A DNA stretch of 64,000 nt from Paenibacillus pabuli (GTDB lineage Bacteria; Bacillota; Bacilli; Paenibacillales; Paenibacillaceae), in assembly GCF_039831995.1 (NCBI RefSeq), contig NZ_JBDOIO010000004.1, positions 930,001-994,000 of the forward strand. The letters are read 5' to 3'. Of this stretch, positions 21,431 through 28,889 are shown piece by piece. The notes beneath the pieces were generated by a model that made no database searches, was not told where the DNA came from, and worked only from the letters and a program-made list of their open reading frames with translations. The position numbers and the translations under genes were made by a program. Each line of letters opens with the position of its first letter. Positions within the stretch are counted from its first letter, which is position 1.

Positions 21431-21448
21431 CATTAATAATCAAAAGAA

Positions 21449-21751
21449 TTATTCAACGCCGTCCTTAAAATGTTTGTTCCAATGCTTGTCACCTTTGTGC
21501 AAAAGGTCTTCTACTGTTTTTTCCAGCGTGAGCAGAAGCTGCTCTCTGACATCAAGTACAGTTTCTCTGTACAGACGTTCTTCCGATCCGACGATTTTAT
21601 CGCCGTATAACGCCTGTGCAGCGGTGTATTTCCGGTGTTCCTCAACCAAAGTATCAATGGATTGCATTGCATGTTCTACAAAATGAGAAATGCTTTGATA
21701 TTCCTTCGGCATTTGTTCTTTTAATAATTGAATCTTCGCAAGAGCTGGCAT
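21449..21751 (-). CDS. Small conserved-looking protein of unknown function
   Basis: A 100-residue, mostly helical, charged protein without membrane segment or recognised motif (LLKEQMPKEYQSISHFVEHA; a Lys/Glu-rich C-terminus). ATG at 21751 is chosen because GAGGTG lies six bases upstream on the reverse strand; two more in-frame starts (GTG 21760 and ATG 21757) overlap that site. It is a single-gene unit closed by a strong terminator. It was judged real because of its ribosome binding site, terminator and ordinary amino-acid composition. No function is proposed. Confidence 0.65.
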   Translation of the reverse strand: MPALAKIQLLKEQMPKEYQSISHFVEHAMQSIDTLVEEHRKYTAAQALYGDKIVGSEERLYRETVLDVREQLLLTLEKTVEDLLHKGDKHWNKHFKDGVE

Positions 21752-21792
21752 GCTCATCACCTCGTATTATGAATGTAAATTTACAATACACT

Positions 21793-21806
21793 ATTTTCAT
21801 GAAAAT
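21793..21806. promoter_or_regulatory. 14-bp palindrome upstream of the small reverse gene
   Basis: ATTTTCATGAAAAT is a perfect palindrome about 42 bases upstream of the reverse-strand start at 21751. It may be an operator in the promoter region of that gene; no regulator can be named. Confidence 0.35.
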
Positions 21807-21854
21807 TGCATTAAAAAGAGCTTAATTTTGGACAAATTTCGACTTTTTTTATTT

Positions 21855-21883
21855 TTGAAAACTTTCACGCGCTTATCTATAAT
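21855..21883 (+). promoter_or_regulatory. SigA-type promoter in the sigma-factor upstream region
   Basis: TTGAAA (21855-21860) and TATAAT (21878-21883) are 17 bases apart. It would give a leader of roughly 300 bases before the sigma-factor gene; the leader contains GAAGCCGC (21934-21941), which can pair with GCGGC-cc-TTC (21987-21996). Apart from this, the second promoter at 22133 and the palindrome at 21793, the gap 21752-22189 shows no gene. Confidence 0.6.
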
Positions 21884-22132
21884 GTATGCCATTGCAATGG
21901 AATTGAGTCGTGTAAGTAATGGAATGGCTGGTTGAAGCCGCGTGGTGACTCGGTATGCAATTTCTGTTATTCTTAGATAAGTTTCAGCGGCCCTTCATAC
22001 ATAAGCCGTTATTTTGTTGTGGTAATATTCACATCTATTAACGTATTCTAGGAACATGCTGAGCTTAGTAAGCGATAACAAGTGTGAATGCTCCAATGTT
22101 TTACCTTTTCTGTCTAAAAAAATACTTAACTT

Positions 22133-22159
22133 TGCAACAATTTTATTGATGAACACGTC
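22133..22159 (+). promoter_or_regulatory. Candidate ECF-type promoter of the sigma-factor operon
   Basis: TGCAAC (22133-22138) and CGTC (22156-22159) are separated by 17 bases. This fits the AAC/CGT pattern of ECF promoters such as SigX and SigW of B. subtilis and lies directly before an ECF sigma gene, as expected for autoregulation. Confidence 0.5.
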
Positions 22160-22189
22160 TGTAAGGTTGCAGGGAGAGGGGGATCCTTT

Positions 22190-22738
22190 GTGGTAGAGCC
22201 GGAACTCATCAGAGCCGCTCAATCGGGCGATCGCGACGCTCTAATTACCCTATTGCGGGACATAGAACAGCATGTATACCGAACCGCATATTACATTTTA
22301 AATAATGAACAGGATGCTTTGGATGCTGCTCAGGAAGCATTGATCCGAATCTATACCAAAATTAATTCCTACGAAGAAAAAGCCCAATTCAAAACATGGG
22401 TGCAGCGGATCGTAACGAATATCTGTATTGATAAATTCAGAAGAACCAAGCCCTCGGTCTCCATTGACGAGCATGAGATGGTATTTCAGGATAATCAGGA
22501 TGTGGAGTTTGAAGTGATGTCCACGTATGTTGCAAAAGATATTCAGGATGCGATCAACAAGCTTCCAGAGCATCATCGAACGGTAATTGTACTAAGATAT
22601 TTGCAGGATTTATCGTATAACGAAATTGCGGATTGTCTTGATCTTCCGCTGAATACAGTCAAATCGTATTTATTCAGAGCCAGACAGCAATTGCAAAATC
22701 TACTACAGGAGTATCAGAAAGGTGGTGTGACAGGATGA
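22190..22738 (+). CDS. ECF RNA polymerase sigma factor
   Basis: A 182-residue group IV sigma factor. Region 2 contains DALDAAQEALIRIYTKI followed by FKTWVQRIVTNICIDKFRR, the -10 recognition part. Region 4 contains LPEHHRTVIVLRYLQDLSYNEIADCL and the recognition helix LNTVKSYLFRARQQL. Region 2 most resembles SigW-type proteins, but the exact subgroup is not certain. GTG 22190 is preceded by GGGAGAGGGGG. The gene overlaps its anti-sigma gene by ATGA. It would direct RNA polymerase to envelope-stress or similar genes. Confidence 0.92.
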   Translation: MVEPELIRAAQSGDRDALITLLRDIEQHVYRTAYYILNNEQDALDAAQEALIRIYTKINSYEEKAQFKTWVQRIVTNICIDKFRRTKPSVSIDEHEMVFQDNQDVEFEVMSTYVAKDIQDAINKLPEHHRTVIVLRYLQDLSYNEIADCLDLPLNTVKSYLFRARQQLQNLLQEYQKGGVTG

Positions 22739-24009
22739 AATGCGAAGAGGTGGTGGAATGGATGCACCGGTATCTGGATCATGATCTGGGCGACGCGGAA
22801 ACTGCGCAGATGCTACAGCACGTGGCCCAATGCCCGGAGTGCGCCGAGAATTTTAGTTTGCTTAGAGCTCTTTCCAGAGAATTGGAAGATTTGCCGCAGG
22901 TGACCCCGAAATTCAGCTTGGTTGATGCAATTATACCTCAATTGGATGCGATTGACGAAGCGCGGAGGGAACAAAGCAGTACAATACAGGAAATGAGTCC
23001 TGTCCCTGCTGCATTCGAGAATTTACAACGTTCAAGTGAACGCAAACCAAAACAGAAGTGGCTTAACTCCATGATGGGCCGGATGTCCATGGGTGCTGCT
23101 GCCGCGGCAGTGGTGCTAGGTGTTGCGATCTGGGGTTATGAACCTGAAAAGGTGGAGAATGCCGAGTCGATCATGATGAGTTCGGGCAGCACCCAGGAGA
23201 CGGGGACGGTCGATCAAAATCCGCTAAGCCGGGAGCTCGAGAACGACGAATCCTCCTCATCTGAAAATAACAGCGGTCCATTAATGGATGATACGGAGAG
23301 TCAATCGCCCATGTCAGAAAAGACGAATCCAGAGACTGCGCCCGAAGAAAGTGGATCGGGTCAGGTCCAGGAGCCTGAGGTGAAGGATAACCAGACGCCA
23401 AATCAGTCAGACACAACGTCTGAATCAGATAACAGCACGGAAGCTCGAAATTCTCCTTCCAGTAATCCGGATGCTTCCGATAGTCAGAAGAGCCAAGATC
23501 AACGACAGGATACGCAGCAAAAAAATCAGGATTCAAATACAGCTGCTGTGCCTCCTGCAGGAGCGGATGAAAAAGAAACAACAGAAGCAGACGGCAGGGA
23601 TGCTGAATCATTCAACACACAGGGGATTGCGCCTGAGGTAGATACTGAGGAACCGACTGAAGATAATCAATCTCCCGGTACCGAAGCGGGAGCTGCGGAG
23701 AGTGGCAACAAAGGCTTTGTTGCACCAAATCAGGGGATAACCTCTACCATGACGTCGAAGGAATGGAATTCACCCGACGGATCCTATGTAGTGATGCTGA
23801 TCGACAACCAGTTAAGTGTTTATTCAAAATCGGCAACGGATTCAGACGTTCTTAATCTGGTGGAACAGCGCAGTTTGGAAGGTACATTGAAGACAGCCGG
23901 CTGGTCCAGCGACAGTACCTCGTTCAACTACGAGACAGACAAGGATGGAACTACGGTGAAGAGTTCGTTCACTGTGCCTTCGGCTTCGGGTGAAACTTCC
24001 ACTAAATAA
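22735..24009 (+). CDS. Membrane anti-sigma factor with zinc-binding N-terminus
   Basis: A 424-residue partner of the upstream sigma factor. The N-terminal anti-sigma domain has the H-x3-C-x2-C zinc motif (HVAQCPEC near residues 29-36). One membrane helix follows (about residues 118-137, AAAAAVVLGVAIWG). The outside part has a very long Ser/Asp/Glu/Gln/Asn-rich, low-complexity segment (about residues 140-330), then a small folded domain with EWNSPDGSYVVMLIDNQ. Start ATG overlaps the sigma stop. It is expected to hold the sigma factor at the membrane until a signal triggers proteolysis. Confidence 0.88.
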   Translation: MKCEEVVEWMHRYLDHDLGDAETAQMLQHVAQCPECAENFSLLRALSRELEDLPQVTPKFSLVDAIIPQLDAIDEARREQSSTIQEMSPVPAAFENLQRSSERKPKQKWLNSMMGRMSMGAAAAAVVLGVAIWGYEPEKVENAESIMMSSGSTQETGTVDQNPLSRELENDESSSSENNSGPLMDDTESQSPMSEKTNPETAPEESGSGQVQEPEVKDNQTPNQSDTTSESDNSTEARNSPSSNPDASDSQKSQDQRQDTQQKNQDSNTAAVPPAGADEKETTEADGRDAESFNTQGIAPEVDTEEPTEDNQSPGTEAGAAESGNKGFVAPNQGITSTMTSKEWNSPDGSYVVMLIDNQLSVYSKSATDSDVLNLVEQRSLEGTLKTAGWSSDSTSFNYETDKDGTTVKSSFTVPSASGETSTK

Positions 24010-24180
24010 TTCGGAGAGTGTGAGCCTGCTCTCTCGAATCAGCAGAACATTTTAAGCTTGGCAAGAATATACTGAACGTATCAATAACGTCCTATCTCAG
24101 TTGAAACAACTGACGTCGTATGACCGGGGTCCAGCCATTTCTAGAATTGCTGGTGTCCTCGTTTATATAGATGTAGGACC

Positions 24181-24222
24181 AGGGGCCTTCATTCGTTATA
24201 AAGGATGATGGCCCCTTTGTTG
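24181..24222 (+). terminator. Terminator after the sigma/anti-sigma operon
   Basis: AGGGGCC (24181-24187) pairs with GGCCCCT (24210-24216), with further CAT/ATG pairing inside, and is followed by TTGTTGT. Confidence 0.75.
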
Positions 24223-24267
24223 TCTGTCCTGTTTTCTGGTAGGATAGTAGGGATAGGGGGCACCGTG

Positions 24268-25284
24268 ATGGATGTGAAAACGGCAACAAAGGCGATACGC
24301 AATGGGGAGACGGCTCCGATATATGTGCTGTACGGAACGGAGAAATACCAGATACAGCAATTTACGGATATGTTAAAAGATCAGGTAATTGAGGAAGAGC
24401 ATCGGGATTTTGCCATTATTCCGTATGATTTGTCCGAAACACCTGTAGAGGTGGTCATTGAGGAAGCGGAGACGGTTCCCTTTTTGGTCCCTCGTAAATT
24501 AATTATTGTAAGGGATGCTAGCTTGTTTACGGCGGGTAAAGAGTCCAAGATTGATCACCAGGTGGATCGTCTGCTTACTTATATGGACAATCCAGCTGAT
24601 TACAGTACCATTGTTTTCCTCGCACAAGGAGACAAACTGGATGAGCGTAAAAAGTTGGTAAAAGCAGTCAAGAAACAGGCAGTCGTTCTCGCCTTTGCTC
24701 CACTGAGCGGAGAAGAACTGCTGAATTGGATCGTGAAGCTTGCGAAGCAGCGGGATGTGTCGTTTGAAGCGGGAGCTGCCGATACACTTGTGAGTTTTGC
24801 GGGCACAGGTTTGCAGACTCTATCTGCTGAAGTAGACAAGCTATGCCTGTACGCGGGTAATGGGGGAACCATCCGTCGTGCTGATATTGAGTCATTGGTA
24901 GCACGCAGTACCGAGCAGAATGTATTTGCCTTGGTGGAAGAATTAGCCAACCTACGTCTGGAGAAAGCACTGGGTCTATTCTATGAACTGCTGAAACAGC
25001 GCGAAGAGCCTATTAAAATTGCAGCTCTGATCGCTCGTCAGTTCAGAATTATGATTCAAGTCAAAGAGCTCGGGCAGCAAAGCTATTCACAACAGCAAAT
25101 CGCCAGTCAGCTGGGTTTGCATCCGTATGCGGTTAAAATTGCCGGAGAGCAGGCTCGCAAATTTCAGCCGGAACGGCTGAGAAATATTCTGAGTCATCTT
25201 AGCGAACTGGATTACCAGATGAAGACAGGTGTCGTCGATAAAGTGCTTGGATTGGAGTTATTCCTGCTTAGACTTGGAGCATAA
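24268..25284 (+). CDS. holA: DNA polymerase III delta subunit
   Basis: A 338-residue clamp-loader subunit (B. subtilis YqeN). The N-terminal AAA+-like domain has PIYVLYGTEKYQIQQF and the segment VVFLAQGDKLDERKKLVK (approximately), and the C-terminal helical collar contains QREEPIKIAALIARQFR. Delta opens the beta clamp during loading. ATG 24268 is chosen over an extension to 24205 because GGGGG lies just upstream and the family starts with this segment. It is in the normal place between comEC and rpsT, but separated from comEC by the ECF locus. Confidence 0.93.
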   Translation: MDVKTATKAIRNGETAPIYVLYGTEKYQIQQFTDMLKDQVIEEEHRDFAIIPYDLSETPVEVVIEEAETVPFLVPRKLIIVRDASLFTAGKESKIDHQVDRLLTYMDNPADYSTIVFLAQGDKLDERKKLVKAVKKQAVVLAFAPLSGEELLNWIVKLAKQRDVSFEAGAADTLVSFAGTGLQTLSAEVDKLCLYAGNGGTIRRADIESLVARSTEQNVFALVEELANLRLEKALGLFYELLKQREEPIKIAALIARQFRIMIQVKELGQQSYSQQQIASQLGLHPYAVKIAGEQARKFQPERLRNILSHLSELDYQMKTGVVDKVLGLELFLLRLGA

Positions 25285-25315
25285 AGACAGCATCTCGAGA
25301 GAGAATGGATTCGCA

Positions 25316-25372
25316 AACAAAGAACCCGTATTCGGTCGTCAGATAGATCGCCGGAGACGGGTTCTTTGTTTG
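25316..25372. terminator. Bidirectional terminator after holA
   Basis: AACAAAGAACCCGT (25316 to 25329) pairs with ACGGGTTCTTTGTTT (25357-25371). Runs of A before and T after allow use on both strands. Confidence 0.8.
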
Positions 25373-25403
25373 GATTGATTGAATACTTATCAGACCAGAT
25401 ACT

Positions 25404-25440
25404 AAAAAATCCTGAAAGCACGGTGCTGTTCAGGATTTTT
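25404..25440. terminator. Bidirectional terminator of rpsT
   Basis: AAAAAATCCTGAA (25404-25416) pairs with TTCAGGATTTTT (25429-25440), with an inner AGCAC/GTGCT stem. It lies 27 bases beyond the rpsT stop and would end rpsT on the reverse strand. Confidence 0.9.
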
Positions 25441-25466
25441 CCATTGGATCGTATAAGTAACGCTTC

Positions 25467-25739
25467 TTACGCTTGTGCGGAAAGAGCGTTCAGTTTTTTC
25501 GCCAAGCGAGACTTTTTGCGGGCTGCAGCATTTTTATGAACCAGACCTTTAGTTACAGCCTTGTCCAGCTTTTTGGAAGCAGCTTGAATCGCAGCTTTTG
25601 CAGTATCAACTTCGTTGCTTACCAGAGCAGCATCAGCAGCTTTAACAGCTGTACGGAGTGCGGATTTCTGGGAAGCGTTGAGTGCGCGGCGCTTGTCGCT
25701 CGTTTTTACGCGTTTAACAGCGGATTTGATGTTTGGCAT
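25467..25739 (-). CDS. rpsT: 30S ribosomal protein S20
   Basis: A 90-residue, strongly basic protein with the typical S20 start [18 protein letters not shown] and [17 protein letters not shown] near the end. S20 binds 16S rRNA and stabilises the 30S subunit. The ATG at 25739 is preceded on the reverse strand by AGGAGGTG; a GTG three codons upstream overlaps that site. The gene is transcribed opposite to holA and gpr, as in B. subtilis. Confidence 0.97.
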   Translation of the reverse strand: MPNIKSAVKRVKTSDKRRALNASQKSALRTAVKAADAALVSNEVDTAKAAIQAASKKLDKAVTKGLVHKNAAARKKSRLAKKLNALSAQA

Positions 25740-25795
25740 TACATTCACCTCCTGTAAGGCATTCGCATGAATACAAACGTTTCACAACTTAAAAT

Positions 25796-25824
25796 ATTCT
25801 AGCACGCTAGCATGCAAATTGCAA
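25796..25824 (-). promoter_or_regulatory. SigA promoter of rpsT
   Basis: On the reverse strand TTGCAA (25824-25819) and TAGAAT (25801-25796) are 17 bases apart. The spacer contains an inverted repeat, CTAGC-GT-GCTAG (25810-25799). Confidence 0.7.
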
Positions 25825-25851
25825 CAAATATTCCTATAGTGTTCTTGGCAT

Positions 25852-25882
25852 TGCATAAAGAACCTCTTTTCCCCACACAATA
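25852..25882 (+). promoter_or_regulatory. Candidate SigG/SigF promoter of gpr
   Basis: TGCATA (25852-25857) and CACAATA (25876-25882) with 18 bases between resemble the forespore promoter pattern TGMATA / CATAMTA. Forespore expression of gpr is known in B. subtilis, which supports the reading. Confidence 0.55.
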
Positions 25883-25913
25883 TGCTCAAATGCGGTAAGG
25901 GAGGCAGGAACAG

Positions 25914-26915
25914 ATGACGCTCGATTTACAGAACTATACCGTTCGCACTGATTTGGCAATTGACTCGAAAGAAATGGCTCAAGGTTCACAGAAGCAGACG
26001 ATTCCCGGCCTGCGTGAAGATGTGGAGGAAAAAGACGGCATTACCATCACACGGATTGATGTACTGAACGATGCTGCCGCAAAAACAATCGGACGTGTCA
26101 AAGGACATTACGTCACGCTGGAAGTTCCATCGCTACGTAACGGCGACACCGAACTTCAGGAACGCGTGGCAGCGGAATTCACGCGGGAGATGGAGGATTT
26201 TCTAACCAAGGCGGGTGTGAACAAGACATCCAAAATACTTATTGTAGGTCTTGGTAATTTGCATGTAACTCCTGATTCGCTTGGTCCACTGGTGGTGGAA
26301 AACTTGATGGTAACCCGTCAGTACTTCGAATTGGTACCGGATCAGGTGGCTCCAGGATATCGTGAAGTTAGTGCCATCGCCCCTGGCGTGCTTGGTACTA
26401 CAGGGATTGAGTCCAGTGACATCGTGCAAGGGATTGTGGATAGGACCAAACCGGATGCCATTATTGCCATTGATGCACTGGCTTCTCGTTCACTCGAACG
26501 GGTCAACACCACAATTCAGGTGGCTGATATTGGAATTCATCCTGGTTCAGGTATCGGTAACAAACGACGCGGACTAACTAAAGAGATTTTGGGTGTACCC
26601 TGTATTGCCATCGGTGTGCCGACCGTATGTTACGCCTCGACGATCGTAAATAATGTCATTGAAATGATGAGCGCACACTTCCGTCAAGAGACGGATCAGA
26701 CCAAACAGATTATGGGCATGCTGGACGATATCGGTGAGCAGGATCGTTTAAGTTTGGTGAAAGAGGTTTTGGAGCCACTTGGTCATGATTTGATTGTTAC
26801 CCCAAAGGAAATTGATGAATTCATCGAGGGAATTGCCAACGTTATTGCATCAGGCCTGAATGCTGCCCTGCATGACGCGGTGAATCCGGATAACGTTGCG
26901 GCGTATACTCATTAA
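25914..26915 (+). CDS. gpr: GPR germination protease (spore protease)
   Basis: A 333-residue aspartic-type endopeptidase that degrades small acid-soluble spore proteins at germination. It is made in the forespore as a zymogen. The family pattern is clear: VRTDLAIDSKEMAQ at the N-terminus (including the autoprocessing region), ILIVGLGNLHVTPDSLGP, VSAIAPGVLGTTGIES and IAIDALASRSLERVNTTIQ. The ATG at 25914 follows GGGAGGC. Its presence shows that the organism forms endospores. Confidence 0.95.
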   Translation: MTLDLQNYTVRTDLAIDSKEMAQGSQKQTIPGLREDVEEKDGITITRIDVLNDAAAKTIGRVKGHYVTLEVPSLRNGDTELQERVAAEFTREMEDFLTKAGVNKTSKILIVGLGNLHVTPDSLGPLVVENLMVTRQYFELVPDQVAPGYREVSAIAPGVLGTTGIESSDIVQGIVDRTKPDAIIAIDALASRSLERVNTTIQVADIGIHPGSGIGNKRRGLTKEILGVPCIAIGVPTVCYASTIVNNVIEMMSAHFRQETDQTKQIMGMLDDIGEQDRLSLVKEVLEPLGHDLIVTPKEIDEFIEGIANVIASGLNAALHDAVNPDNVAAYTH

Positions 26916-26937
26916 ACAGTAAACCATCAAAGGCAGG

Positions 26938-26968
26938 AAGTCCGAATCTATCGGACTTTCTTTTTTTT
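26938..26968 (+). terminator. Rho-independent terminator after gpr
   Basis: AAGTCCGA (26938-26945) pairs with TCGGACTT (26951-26958) and is followed by TC and a run of eight T. Confidence 0.92.
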
Positions 26969-27056
26969 GTCTTTCTTCTATTTCCTGTTCTATCAAATCT
27001 TGCAGGCTCATAGAGTTGAAGTATAAGAGTTGTCCAGCAGGGAAGGAGACAGATGA

Positions 27057-28346
27057 ATGAACAAAATATTGGCCTGGAATATCGGAAAGTGGAAAAAAAG
27101 ATGTCTGCACGTGCTGGCCATGGGCCGTACGTTGCTGCTGCTTATGATTATATCAGCTTTGTTTTTTGTCGTACTTGGTCTGGGAGGCATGGCAGAGAAA
27201 AGGTTGAACAATTCGCCGGTTTCTTCCATGAAAGGTTTTGCGAGTGCTGTATCCAGCAGCTTTTTTGTGGATATGCTCGGCATGGAGATGCCCCACCTGA
27301 CCCAGAAGGAGCAAACTTCCGCATTCTCCGGCGAAAATCTGACGACATTTGTATTTCAGCTTCTTACGAATGTTAATCCTCAAGACCCCAAAAGCCTGAT
27401 CGCAAGAGAAATGCCTGGCATGGGTGCCAATCAACCGGTTTTGCTCCGTCCTGGTTCTGGAAACGAGAAGGCCGAAGCACCTGAAGATTATCAACCAGGA
27501 CCAGGGCTGACGGATACCGCATCTGCTGGAGGAGGCAAAACGGATGGCGAACTGCATATTCCCCCAGGTCAGGATAACCTGGATTCTTCCGAAACGGACG
27601 AGCCGGATGACGGAGAAGTGAAGGAAGATCCACCGCCGAAGAGCGATGGTCAAGAAGGTACAGCCACAACGGGTAAAAAAGCCGTACTGATCTATCATTC
27701 CCATCCGCGTGAAGGATACAATCCGTTGCTTGGCACCAAGAGTGATAATCCTTCCTCCGGAAAAGCGACAGGCAACGTTTTTCAAGTAGGGACGTACCTG
27801 TCCGACAGTTTGCAAGCGCTTGGCGTTGGAGTGGAGCATGCAACGGACGATTACCCGACCAAAGTGAAGGATTATAACTGGAACTATTCCTATAAATATT
27901 CCCGCCAGACTGTAAAGGCTGCACTCGCCGAAAATGATGACCTGACCTATCTCATTGATATTCACCGGGATTCCCAGCGTCACAACAAAACAACCACGAC
28001 CATTAATGGCAAGGGGTATGCCAAAGTATATTTCATCATTGGTCATGAGAATCCGAATTGGCAACAAAATGAAGCCTTTGCTGCAAAGATTCACAAGAAA
28101 CTCGAAGCGAAATACCCTGGTGTCTCCAGAGGGGTTTGGGGCAAAGATGGTGGCGGAGCAAATAATGGTGAGTACAACCAAACCCTCTCACCCAACAGCA
28201 TTCTGATCGAAATCGGAGGGATTGACAATACAGGGGCTGAGCTCAAGCGAACATCAAAAGTCCTTGCAGACATGATTGCCGAAGTATATTGGGAAGATCA
28301 GAACGTGGATAAAGCCAGTACGGGGACCAAGTCACAAGGCAGTTGA
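27057..28346 (+). CDS. spoIIP: Stage II sporulation protein P
   Basis: A 429-residue membrane-anchored peptidoglycan amidase/endopeptidase that acts with SpoIID and SpoIIM in engulfment of the forespore. A membrane helix lies near residues 22-45, followed by a Pro/Gly/Glu/Asp-rich linker and the catalytic SpoIIP domain. Zinc-site motifs are visible as IYHSHPREGY, LIDIHRDSQR and SILIEIGGIDN. ATG 27057 lies behind GGGAAGGAG; another ATG at 27053 is in a different frame. The order gpr-spoIIP-yqxA-lepA matches B. subtilis. Confidence 0.94.
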   Translation: MNKILAWNIGKWKKRCLHVLAMGRTLLLLMIISALFFVVLGLGGMAEKRLNNSPVSSMKGFASAVSSSFFVDMLGMEMPHLTQKEQTSAFSGENLTTFVFQLLTNVNPQDPKSLIAREMPGMGANQPVLLRPGSGNEKAEAPEDYQPGPGLTDTASAGGGKTDGELHIPPGQDNLDSSETDEPDDGEVKEDPPPKSDGQEGTATTGKKAVLIYHSHPREGYNPLLGTKSDNPSSGKATGNVFQVGTYLSDSLQALGVGVEHATDDYPTKVKDYNWNYSYKYSRQTVKAALAENDDLTYLIDIHRDSQRHNKTTTTINGKGYAKVYFIIGHENPNWQQNEAFAAKIHKKLEAKYPGVSRGVWGKDGGGANNGEYNQTLSPNSILIEIGGIDNTGAELKRTSKVLADMIAEVYWEDQNVDKASTGTKSQGS

Positions 28347-28382
28347 GTATTTCAAGATGTAACCTGACAGGAGGGGAACAAT

Positions 28383-28742
28383 GTGTCCAGATTCGGCAAA
28401 AAAATGTTAACCGTTATTGTATTCATGTTATTAGGGGTTCTGCTGGGGATGCAGCTGGCAGGAAGTAACCTTCAGGTGGGTAACATTTCAGAGGTTCCGG
28501 CCGTAGTCAAACCGGAACCAGAACCAGAACCTGCTGCCGAATCGGAGCCCACTGTTCCCGTTCAGCAGGAAGAAAAAGAGAAGCCGATTGTTCCTGTTCA
28601 AACTCCAAGTCAGGTGCTTGGGGCGGAGCAGAACAAAGCCCCCGTGGATGTGCTTGCAGATAAAACGGCGGGACTGCTTCAAAATCTGTCTCATAATGGA
28701 ATTAAGTGGGTAGTTTCATTGTTTAGCGGGGTTGCTGAATAA
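28383..28742 (+). CDS. yqxA: YqxA-like small membrane protein
   Basis: A 119-residue protein with one N-terminal membrane helix (VIVFMLLGVLLGMQLAG), a PEPEPEP repeat, a charged linker and an amphipathic C-terminus. Length, the GVLLGMQ motif and its position between spoIIP and lepA match the YqxA/DUF3679 family of sporulating Firmicutes. The GTG at 28383 follows GGAGGGG; the ATG at 28381 is out of frame. Function unknown, possibly sporulation related by location. Confidence 0.78.
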   Translation: MSRFGKKMLTVIVFMLLGVLLGMQLAGSNLQVGNISEVPAVVKPEPEPEPAAESEPTVPVQQEEKEKPIVPVQTPSQVLGAEQNKAPVDVLADKTAGLLQNLSHNGIKWVVSLFSGVAE

Positions 28743-28823
28743 AAAGCTGCTCGGTAAAGGTAAAATAAACCCCTGGAGATTCACAAAACAGGATGTTTGT
28801 TATAAAGTTGAGACAACGCGGGA

Positions 28824-28852
28824 TTGATGCACCCTGCATCAACTGTTATAAT
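28824..28852 (+). promoter_or_regulatory. SigA promoter of lepA containing an inverted repeat
   Basis: TTGATG (28824-28829) and TATAAT (28847-28852) are 17 bases apart. The perfect inverted repeat TTGATGCA-CCC-TGCATCAA (28824-28842) covers the -35 element and most of the spacer, an arrangement typical of a repressor site. Confidence 0.75.
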
Positions 28853-28889
28853 GAAGTGATTGACACTAGGCTGTTTCTGGGGGTAAGGA

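Noticed and set aside
21750..21935. 61-codon open frame in the gap before the sigma factor
   Set aside because: No ribosome binding site, covers the promoter at 21855 and starts inside the reverse-strand gene's upstream region.
27153..28181. 342-codon open frame opposite spoIIP
   Set aside because: Shadow of spoIIP; no ribosome binding site and no recognisable protein pattern.
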